From positions 1 to 7,952 of the forward strand of contig CAYGZC010000138.1 in NCBI GenBank assembly GCA_964354225.1: 7,952 bases of DNA, read 5' to 3'. The first letter of the stretch is position 1, and each line of letters starts with the position of its first letter. Source of the stretch: CAYGZC01 sp964354225. GTDB taxonomy: Bacteria; Bacteroidota; Ignavibacteria; UBA10030; SZUA-254. Of the stretch, positions 1 to 5,300 are shown piece by piece. Both the position numbers and the translations under genes were made by a program. Under the pieces are notes generated by a model. It was not told the origin of the DNA. It saw nothing but the letters and a program-made list of their open reading frames with translations, and did no database searches.

Positions 1-738
1 CGCCCACGATCTTGCAACAGGATTCAAACCACTTTCGATCATGGAGAGATACATCAGCTCTTCAGGTACATTTTCTTCACGGAATGCTCTTTTCATCATC
101 GGGAAATATTTCCCACCTTCATACAGCCAATGCTCGAAGTGATGTTTACCGCGTCCCTGAAAGAAGTCTATGTTCTGCTCCACATGTCCGTTGATCACCA
201 AGGGTACAGTTGTCGTTGAGATGATCTTCCTCGGCGTATCTTCATCAAAACCTTCGTGCGCCTCATCGATCTGATTTAATTTTTGGCGCAAGGCAAAGAT
301 CGAGCTTTGGGCTCCTAAACTGTCTATCTTTGCGATGTATTTCTCATAATCCTCGACCACACTATGGCTCAAATCATTAAAATCTTGATTATTCTCGATA
401 CTCGGATAATATGCTAATTCATTTAGAATGCCGATTGCATACTCAAATTCATATGACGTTTGGAGAGAATCACCCAATTCACCTGCATCAAGTGCATTCT
501 GATAATGCTGACGGGCTGCTTCTAACATCTGGGCGGTAACGGCATCATAATTGGAATCTGCAACGAACCTATCGGAGATTGCCGCCTCCATGTCATCTTT
601 CGAAAGTGTATCTGCGAAAGTGGATTGGAGAGTGACGGGTTGAGGAGGTATCAACGGAAAAGAAGACTTAGTTGCCCTTTCTGAAGAGCAGCTAACAAGA
701 ACGAGGCAAAAAACTATTAATACAAAAATCTTCTTCAA
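1..738 (-). CDS. mltD: MltD-like membrane-bound lytic murein transglycosylase (lipoprotein), C-terminus cut by window edge
   Basis: Predicted to cleave the MurNAc-GlcNAc bond of peptidoglycan, forming 1,6-anhydro-MurNAc, from a lipid anchor facing the periplasm. The first 246 codons are present. The start is TTG at 736-738: it opens a lipoprotein signal (MKKIFVLIVF, then lipobox L-V-S-C with the lipidated Cys at residue 17), and a purine-rich AGAGAGAGAA sits just upstream. An in-frame TTG at 766-768 is possible but would precede the signal peptide with unsuitable sequence. After an acidic, mostly helical linker, residues from about 180 show the pattern typical of MltD homologues (V-P-L-V-I-N, then F-F-Q-G-R-G and H-F-E-H-W-L). 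The GH23 active-site motif S-M-I-E-S-G-L-N-P puts the catalytic Glu at about residue 235. The rest of the GH23 domain and any LysM repeats lie beyond position 1. A full-sigma70-type promoter precedes the gene, so it is probably independent of the carboxylase gene upstream. The family call is firm; the exact paralogue name is less so. Confidence 0.9.
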   Translation of the reverse strand, partial: MKKIFVLIVFCLVLVSCSSERATKSSFPLIPPQPVTLQSTFADTLSKDDMEAAISDRFVADSNYDAVTAQMLEAARQHYQNALDAGELGDSLQTSYEFEYAIGILNELAYYPSIENNQDFNDLSHSVVEDYEKYIAKIDSLGAQSSIFALRQKLNQIDEAHEGFDEDTPRKIISTTTVPLVINGHVEQNIDFFQGRGKHHFEHWLYEGGKYFPMMKRAFREENVPEELMYLSMIESGLNPVARSWA

Positions 739-784
739 TATTCTCTCTCTGGATATTTCTGAATTCAATATTTACAATTGTGAA

Positions 785-813
785 AATATAAAGGATTTGA
801 GGTAGAATGTCAA
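785..813 (-). promoter_or_regulatory. sigma70-type promoter of the mltD-like gene
   Basis: On the minus strand, TTGACA (808-813) and TATATT (785-790) are separated by exactly 17 bp. The predicted transcription start is near 778, giving a leader of about 40 nt before the TTG codon. The -35 box is only about 30 bp past the stop codon of the upstream carboxylase gene. The motif match is seen directly; activity is inferred. Confidence 0.75.
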
Positions 814-846
814 GGACTTTCTTAGGAATTAGTGATAAATGTCATT

Positions 847-2406
847 TTATAGTGGTATGTTCCCATGCTTTTTCTTCGGATTGGCATCAACTTTATTCTC
901 GAGTGCTTGCAAAGCACGAATTAATTTTGGTCTTGTTTCGCTTGGCTCGAAAATATCGTCAAGATAACCGCGAGCTGCAGCGATGTAGGGATTGGCAAAT
1001 TTTTCCCGGTATTCCTCAACCTTTTGAGCTAATGCTTTTTCTTTATCTTCTGCTTTCTCGATTTCTTTTTTGAAAATTATTTCAACCGCACCTCGTGGAC
1101 CCATAACTGCAATCTCAGCCGAGGGCCATGCAAAGTTGAAATCGCCCCGTATATGTTTCGAGTTCATAACATCGTACGCACCACCATATGCTTTGCGTGT
1201 AATAACTGTCACTTTAGGTACCGTTGCTTCACAAAATGCGTAGAGAAGTTTTGCTCCGTTTTTAATGATACCCCTCCACTCTTGATCAGTTCCGGGCAAG
1301 AAACCGGGTACATCCTCAAATACTACAAGTGGAATATTGAACGCATCACAGAAACGAACGAAGCGTGCACCTTTGATTGAAGAATCAATATCAAGAACAC
1401 CTGCAAGTACCGATGGTTGGTTGGCAACTACACCAACCGACCGACCACCCAGCCGCACGAATCCAACAATAATGTTTTGAGCATATAATTCGTGGACTTC
1501 ATAAAAATCGCCGTCGTCAACTATCAACCGAATTACATCTTTCATATCGTACGGCTTGTTTGGATTTTCGGGTACGATGGAGTTTAGCTTTTCTTCCTTG
1601 CGATTTGGATCATCTTTCGATTTAATGAATGGTGTATCGTCTAAATTGTTTGAAGGAATATAACCCACAAGTTTCCGAATTGATTGCAAGCATTCGATTT
1701 CGTTTTCACATGCGAAATGAGCGACACCTGATTTCGTTGCATGAGTCAATGCACCACCGAGGTCCTCGAATGAAACATCTTCATGTGTAACAGTTTTTAC
1801 AACGTTTGGTCCGGTGACAAACATATAACTTGTATTTTTAACCATGAAAGTGAAATCAGTTATAGCCGGTGAATAAACCGCACCTCCTGCACATGGTCCC
1901 ATGACGGCTGAGATTTGTGGTATAACTCCCGACGCTAAAGTGTTTCTTAAAAATATATCGGCATACCCACCGAGACTTACAACACCTTCTTGAATACGCG
2001 CTCCACCGGAATCATTTAAACCAATAACCGGTGCACCGACTTTCAAAGCCATATCCATAATTTTGCAAATCTTCTCAGCATGAGTTTCCGATAGCGATCC
2101 ACCAAACACGGTAAAATCTTGACTGAAAACAAACACAAGTCTTCCGTCGATTTTACCTGTGCCCGTAACGACACCATCGCTCAGGATTTTTTGTTTCTCC
2201 AAACCGAAATCGTGAGAGCGGTGTTCGACAAGGATATCTATCTCTTCGAAACTATTACGGTCGAGTAAAACCTCTACTCGCTCACGTGCAGTGAGCTTGC
2301 CTTTCTTGTGCTGTTCTTCGATTCGTTTTTCGCCGCCGCCAAGTTTGGCTTTCTCCTTCAGTTCGTTTAGATGCTGAAGCTTATCTGTATGTTTTGGATG
2401 GGACAT
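847..2406 (-). CDS. pccB: Acyl-CoA carboxylase carboxyltransferase subunit (propionyl-CoA carboxylase beta / methylmalonyl-CoA decarboxylase alpha type)
   Basis: Predicted cytoplasmic carboxyltransferase that moves CO2 between carboxybiotin and an acyl-CoA, most likely interconverting propionyl-CoA and (S)-methylmalonyl-CoA. At 519 residues it has the usual length of a fused two-domain PccB/MmdA protein. It opens with the typical helix (K-G-K-L-T-A-R-E-R at about 35-43). The N-terminal crotonase-like half has G-G-A-R-I-Q-E-G (134-141) and G-P-C-A-G-G-A-V-Y-S-P (170-180). The C-terminal half has V-P-G-F-L-P-G (366-372), K-A-Y-G-G-A-Y-D-V-M (405-414) and A-W-P-S-A-E-I-A-V-M-G (426-436). It ends in K-H-G-N-I-P-L, a hallmark of the family. 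The ATG at 2404-2406 is supported by AAAGGTG four bases upstream and by a promoter about 34 bp upstream. No biotin carboxylase or biotin carrier gene is adjacent, so sequence alone does not decide between a biosynthetic PCC and a sodium-pumping decarboxylase, and acetyl-CoA as substrate is not excluded. All catalytic motifs look intact. Confidence 0.93.
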   Translation of the reverse strand: MSHPKHTDKLQHLNELKEKAKLGGGEKRIEEQHKKGKLTARERVEVLLDRNSFEEIDILVEHRSHDFGLEKQKILSDGVVTGTGKIDGRLVFVFSQDFTVFGGSLSETHAEKICKIMDMALKVGAPVIGLNDSGGARIQEGVVSLGGYADIFLRNTLASGVIPQISAVMGPCAGGAVYSPAITDFTFMVKNTSYMFVTGPNVVKTVTHEDVSFEDLGGALTHATKSGVAHFACENEIECLQSIRKLVGYIPSNNLDDTPFIKSKDDPNRKEEKLNSIVPENPNKPYDMKDVIRLIVDDGDFYEVHELYAQNIIVGFVRLGGRSVGVVANQPSVLAGVLDIDSSIKGARFVRFCDAFNIPLVVFEDVPGFLPGTDQEWRGIIKNGAKLLYAFCEATVPKVTVITRKAYGGAYDVMNSKHIRGDFNFAWPSAEIAVMGPRGAVEIIFKKEIEKAEDKEKALAQKVEEYREKFANPYIAAARGYLDDIFEPSETRPKLIRALQALENKVDANPKKKHGNIPL

Positions 2407-2410
2407 GGTT

Positions 2411-2417
2411 CACCTTT
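2411..2417 (-). promoter_or_regulatory. Strong Shine-Dalgarno site of the carboxyltransferase gene
   Basis: AAAGGTG (followed by A) lies four bases before the ATG and complements the 16S rRNA tail well. It fixes the start codon. It is notable because the GT-C gene, the orphan gene and mnmA in this window have no recognisable ribosome binding site. Confidence 0.75.
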
Positions 2418-2439
2418 TCGTTTGTTTTAAGTGTAGGAA

Positions 2440-2468
2440 AATATAGGGAAAGCTGAGATGGATGTCAA
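2440..2468 (-). promoter_or_regulatory. sigma70-type promoter of the carboxyltransferase gene
   Basis: On the minus strand, TTGACA (2463-2468) and TATATT (2440-2445) are separated by exactly 17 bp. The predicted start is near 2433, giving a leader of about 27 nt. Boxes, spacer length and flanking bases (C before the -35, TTTC after the -10 start) match the promoter at 785-813. The carboxyltransferase is therefore probably transcribed separately from the glycosyltransferase gene upstream. Confidence 0.77.
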
Positions 2469-2524
2469 GAAGTAAAAAACTTTGCTCTCCACAATCCTTT
2501 TCTTTTGCCAAATATAAGATTTGT

Positions 2525-2574
2525 AACCTCCCGAAGGTTAATCCAGATTGATCCAAGCAAACCTTCGGGAGGTT
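2525..2574. repeat. Nested 15-bp inverted repeat (REP-like intergenic hairpin)
   Basis: The left arm AACCTCCCGAAGGTT (2525-2539) and the right arm AACCTTCGGGAGGTT (2560-2574) are perfect reverse complements around a 20-nt centre. Each arm is also an internal inverted repeat, AACCT-N5-AGGTT. It lies about 80 bp past the stop of the upstream glycosyltransferase gene and about 57 bp before the next -35 box. A terminator role is possible, but neither strand has a U-rich tail after the stem. A dispersed REP-like repeat is an alternative that this window alone cannot prove. Confidence 0.8.
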
Positions 2575-2653
2575 TACTTCTATAAATCCTAGTTCAGACA
2601 CCTTCAACAATCCTCATCTCCTCAAAGTAGAGCATGTTATGACTTGCCTTCCG

Positions 2654-4018
2654 CTATCTTTCTCTTCGCGCATTCCTGTACAGCAAAAGATACTCCACAT
2701 TAAAATATTTATATTTCTCCAACACCCTCACGGTCGTATCTTTTAGCATCTTCTCCTTTGTAAGCTCGGTTTGAAAAAAAATTGAGTTTGCAGAAAACGG
2801 TTCCCATAGAATAAGGCACTCCGGATACTTCTTCAGCATATCTTTATTCAGTTGCGCATAATACGGTCCTCCCGCCGGGGAGACATCCATTACATATGCC
2901 GCGACACAATCGTTGCTGAGCAAAGTCAAATGTGAATAATCGGTTCTCGCTGTTTTAGTCATATTCATCGTCACTCGATTATAATTTGTCCATTGTCGAG
3001 GATGAGCCGTTAATGTACAATTAAACACAACAGTACTAAAGACAAGGACAGAAAATGCAAGCTTTCCCCGTGCAGTTTTAATTCTTTCAAGAATTTCCGA
3101 TAGACCATATACCGACACAATTCCAAAAAAAGGTCCTACCACTGCAACATACCGCAACTCACCGATGCTGCCCGTCCAATGAAACACTTCCGCCCCGGTA
3201 AGAGTATTGATGATGATATTGATCGCTATGGTGCAATAAATAATTCCGTAGTCGGCGTTCCTCTTTGCACGGGTAATGAACACGACACCTATGGCAAAGA
3301 GCATTACTTGTCCAAATCCGAAGATAGTTTGTAGGTTCTCCAGGTAATGTGTTACTGATACGCCGGGTTTAAACTTCTCCAAATTGGAAAAATGCGACAA
3401 TTCCCTGAAGAACGTAAAAAAATCTCCTGAGATGATCGTAGAATATCCAATCCAAAGCAGCGGTCCCAACAGTACCAGTGGTAAAATCTTCCACTCACGT
3501 TTCCACAGGTACACGATGAACATCAGGAGAGCAAATGAATACATTTCAAAACGGAACAGAAATACTAACGAGGCAATTGCCAGCCCCCATCCAAACTTTT
3601 TTCTGAAGTGAAACCAGTATGAAAGCGTCATAACAAGTGCAGTCGGAGCTTCATTCAAACACGCGTACGACACATCAAAGAGGATCGGTTGAAGTCCGGT
3701 GAGAAGGACAACCCATTCCGCATGTTTAATACCTTTCAATTTCGCTATTCGGTAAGTAACAAAAAGAAGACAAAGGAAAAGCCCCAGACAAAAGAACATG
3801 GTGAACATATGTCCGAATTGTGCGGGTAATGCAAAAAGCCATAGTCGTCCCGGTCTGTGCCAGGTCTGAACTGTTATCGGTAGTGATTGCAGCACAAACC
3901 GGCTATAAAGGAAATGTGCACACTCGTCCACACGGTAGAACCCACTTGAGGATAATATCCACACAGATTCTATTACACCGACAACTATGAAGGAAAAAAT
4001 GAGAAATGGATTTTTCAA
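2654..4018 (-). CDS. Polytopic membrane protein, probable GT-C-type glycosyltransferase
   Basis: This 454-residue integral membrane protein has about ten hydrophobic segments (roughly 5-25, 71-90, 102-118, 122-137, 144-172, 178-196, 233-250, 256-276, 288-307, 319-338) and a C-terminal soluble domain from about 340. The first extracytoplasmic loop carries adjacent acidic residues D31-E32 in V-D-E-C-A-H, followed by H-R-P-G-R at 54-58. An R-x-E motif is at 156-158 (F-R-F-E-M-Y). A D/E motif in the first loop plus R-x-E in a later helix is typical of GT-C enzymes that transfer sugars from polyprenyl-phosphate donors (mannosyltransferase/PMT/ArnT-like) at the outer face of the membrane. Donor and acceptor are unknown. 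The TTG at 4016-4018 is the only usable start: the frame has a stop at 4034-4036 and no ATG before residue 71, inside the second helix. No Shine-Dalgarno sequence is visible. The fold assignment is reasonable; enzyme activity is inferred. Confidence 0.72.
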   Translation of the reverse strand: MKNPFLIFSFIVVGVIESVWILSSSGFYRVDECAHFLYSRFVLQSLPITVQTWHRPGRLWLFALPAQFGHMFTMFFCLGLFLCLLFVTYRIAKLKGIKHAEWVVLLTGLQPILFDVSYACLNEAPTALVMTLSYWFHFRKKFGWGLAIASLVFLFRFEMYSFALLMFIVYLWKREWKILPLVLLGPLLWIGYSTIISGDFFTFFRELSHFSNLEKFKPGVSVTHYLENLQTIFGFGQVMLFAIGVVFITRAKRNADYGIIYCTIAINIIINTLTGAEVFHWTGSIGELRYVAVVGPFFGIVSVYGLSEILERIKTARGKLAFSVLVFSTVVFNCTLTAHPRQWTNYNRVTMNMTKTARTDYSHLTLLSNDCVAAYVMDVSPAGGPYYAQLNKDMLKKYPECLILWEPFSANSIFFQTELTKEKMLKDTTVRVLEKYKYFNVEYLLLYRNARRER

Positions 4019-4046
4019 TTGATTATTTAGTGATTATCATTTAAAT

Positions 4047-4108
4047 CAGTTCACTTGGCAAAGCCATTCTCCAAAGGAGTCCTTCGGACCTTCGGAAGAA
4101 GTGAATTG
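4047..4108. repeat. Composite inverted repeat: 10-bp outer arms enclosing several micro-hairpins
   Basis: The outer arms CAGTTCACTT (4047-4056) and AAGTGAATTG (4099-4108) pair over 10 bp with one G-T position. Inside are GGC-AAA-GCC (4057-4065), CTCC-AAA-GGAG (4069-4079) and GTCC-TTC-GGAC (4079-4089), and also CTT-CGG-AAG (4090-4098). The 8-mer CCTTCGGA is repeated in tandem at 4081-4096. As RNA or single-stranded DNA this could fold as a multi-branched junction. The arms are seen directly; the fold is inferred. Confidence 0.65.
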
Positions 4109-4156
4109 CAATAGATGCTTGCAATGGATAATTTTAATCTCTTTCTTTATTTATTG

Positions 4157-4176
4157 CAGTTGACTTTAGTCAACTG
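4157..4176. repeat. Perfect 8-bp hairpin, TTTA loop
   Basis: Arms CAGTTGAC (4157-4164) and GTCAACTG (4169-4176) flank a TTTA tetraloop. The arm differs at one base from the CAGTTCAC arm at 4047 and 4267. A further AGTCAACTGACT near-palindrome follows at 4181-4192. Confidence 0.75.
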
Positions 4177-4208
4177 AACTAGTCAACTGACTAAGAATCA
4201 TAAAGATA

Positions 4209-4222
4209 GATGCTTTAGCATC
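4209..4222. repeat. Perfect 5-bp hairpin, TTTA loop
   Basis: GATGC (4209-4213) and GCATC (4218-4222) flank TTTA, the same loop and closing C-G pair as the hairpin at 4157-4176. On its own it is short enough to be chance; it is listed because of its neighbours. Confidence 0.55.
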
Positions 4223-4233
4223 ATTTCAGATGG

Positions 4234-4243
4234 GGCTGAAGCC
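4234..4243. repeat. Short 3-bp GC hairpin, TGAA loop
   Basis: GGC (4234-4236) and GCC (4241-4243) flank TGAA, the same loop and closing pair as the hairpin at 4267-4286. Individually weak; it counts only as part of the cluster. Confidence 0.4.
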
Positions 4244-4266
4244 AAATGCTTTTTCTTTTCTTTTTT

Positions 4267-4286
4267 CAGTTCACTGAAGTGAACTG
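4267..4286. repeat. Perfect 8-bp hairpin, TGAA loop; simple form of the composite repeat
   Basis: Arms CAGTTCAC (4267-4274) and GTGAACTG (4279-4286) flank a TGAA tetraloop. The right flank continues CAATAGAT, so AAGTGAACTGCAATAGAT (4277-4294) matches 4099-4116 at 17 of 18 positions. This shows that the composite repeat at 4047-4108 and this hairpin are related copies. Neither strand has a U-rich tail directly after the stem, so it is not a canonical terminator of the gene at 4336. Confidence 0.75.
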
Positions 4287-4335
4287 CAATAGATTTAAAC
4301 TCTCTTACATAATTCCAGCTTGAAGTTCATTAGTA

Positions 4336-5067
4336 CTATTCTTGAGAAAGTATTCTATCTATTTTTTCTTTGGACTTTTTCCTTATTTCATTCACTTCCT
4401 TTTTCAGAACCAATAACTCAGCATTATATTTTTTATGAAATAATTTGCTATAACCCTTATAATTTTTCTTGAACATTTTCCTGAAGAGCGATGATTCATC
4501 TTTCAAAAGAACCCTACATCTAGCAATTATTAACTCTGTTCTATCCATTGAATCAACACAAAACCTTTTAAATAGCTCAAGTTCATCTTCAAATCGTTGC
4601 ATATTATCATTGTAGTTCTCTGGTGTGATTTGACCAGTCAATCGTGCCATTTTCATCGATTCATGAAAATGGTTAATGTTATTGACATCATTATTATGTC
4701 GTTCCACCAGAAGGATATATGAAAAATATTCGTTAATAAAATCATCATTTCGTAAATCCAAGAGAACATCTTTATCAATTGATATTTTATCTAAACGATT
4801 AGCGGAAAAAGGACTTTGAGATTTCTCTCTTGCCAATTTCATAACATTCAGTATCTGGTCAATGTTATGAAGAGTATCTGATAACGAATTGTAATTTTCA
4901 TTACCCAGCAATTGGATTTTGCCTAAAGCTCTGATGTAAGATTTTTTCTTTTCCTTTTTTGTCTTTACTCTATCAGCCAGTCGTATGAAAATGTAAGCAA
5001 AAAACGCTCCCGCGAAAGCAGAGACTAATAGTTTAAGTATTTCGTAAGTCTGATTACTTTGATCCAT
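4336..5067 (-). CDS. Hypothetical single-pass membrane protein with charged cytoplasmic domain
   Basis: I do not recognise the family. From the ATG at 5065-5067 it is 243 residues. A short N-terminus is followed by one hydrophobic segment (about 10-31). The very basic stretch R-V-K-T-K-K-E-K-K-K comes next and predicts that the remainder lies in the cytoplasm. That remainder is highly charged and mainly helical, with likely coiled-coil stretches near 45-85 and 210-240 (L-V-L-K-K-E-V-N-E-I-R-K-K). No catalytic motif is evident. An alternative GTG start three codons upstream (5074-5076) is possible; neither has a good Shine-Dalgarno sequence, and ATG is preferred. The gene is visibly AT-richer than its neighbours, rich in Asn, Lys and Ile, and flanked by the hairpin-rich spacer and an empty spacer, which suggests an accessory gene. 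The length, membrane segment and consistent protein-like composition make it a credible real gene. Confidence 0.72.
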   Translation of the reverse strand: MDQSNQTYEILKLLVSAFAGAFFAYIFIRLADRVKTKKEKKKSYIRALGKIQLLGNENYNSLSDTLHNIDQILNVMKLAREKSQSPFSANRLDKISIDKDVLLDLRNDDFINEYFSYILLVERHNNDVNNINHFHESMKMARLTGQITPENYNDNMQRFEDELELFKRFCVDSMDRTELIIARCRVLLKDESSLFRKMFKKNYKGYSKLFHKKYNAELLVLKKEVNEIRKKSKEKIDRILSQE

Positions 5068-5300
5068 ATTTAGCACTATGTCTATTAATCACCCCGCCTC
5101 AAAGATCGGCGTATGAAACTTCCGGGTAACCTGTCAAACACGTAGGCAGTTTGCTTGTTAGATTTCATATAATTCTTTGTTTTCACTCTATCGGTTCGTC
5201 GGCGCTACTGTTTTTCTGCGTACAATGTACAAATCTTCCTCAATCTTTTCAACCGATAAACCAAATAGGAGCGCTTGTCTGAAGCAGTCTACTAAAAAGC

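Larger units (their letters stand above)
4019..4335. other. Non-coding spacer dominated by short perfect hairpins
   Basis: This 317-bp stretch contains no plausible gene. It holds at least six separate short inverted repeats between 4047 and 4286, described individually below, plus pyrimidine-rich runs at 4137-4152 and 4248-4266. No clear promoter for the gene at 2654-4018 was found. A TAAAAT on the minus strand near 4131 is too isolated to call. A five-codon minus-strand frame (M-I-I-T-K, ATG at 4038-4040) lies just before the TTG start of the glycosyltransferase gene, but has no supporting signal. Confidence 0.7.

Noticed and set aside
807..1073. Plus-strand open frames opposite the carboxylase, glycosyltransferase, mnmA and barrel genes
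   Set aside because: They lie antisense to well-supported genes and show no protein-family features.
2410..2610. A 66-codon minus-strand open frame between the glycosyltransferase and carboxylase genes
   Set aside because: It runs through the inverted repeat and the promoter of the carboxylase gene, has no start support, and its composition follows the repeat rather than a protein.
4267..4286. Intrinsic terminator for the gene at 4336-5067
   Set aside because: On the minus strand the stem is followed by an A-rich run, not by U residues.
4047..4286. CRISPR-like array
   Set aside because: The repeats differ in length and interior, and there are no regular spacers.
5109..5137. Possible minus-strand promoter for the orphan gene, TTGACA at 5132-5137
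   Set aside because: The -35 is perfect, but the only -10 at the right distance is CATACG, which matches poorly; not called.
5085..5168. A 28-codon minus-strand frame starting at the ATG at 5166-5168
   Set aside because: No ribosome binding site and no recognisable sequence; too short to separate from chance.
5090..5180. tRNA or integron attC-like site, suggested by small inverted motifs and a GTTAGAT
   Set aside because: No cloverleaf could be drawn and the partner attC core does not fit.
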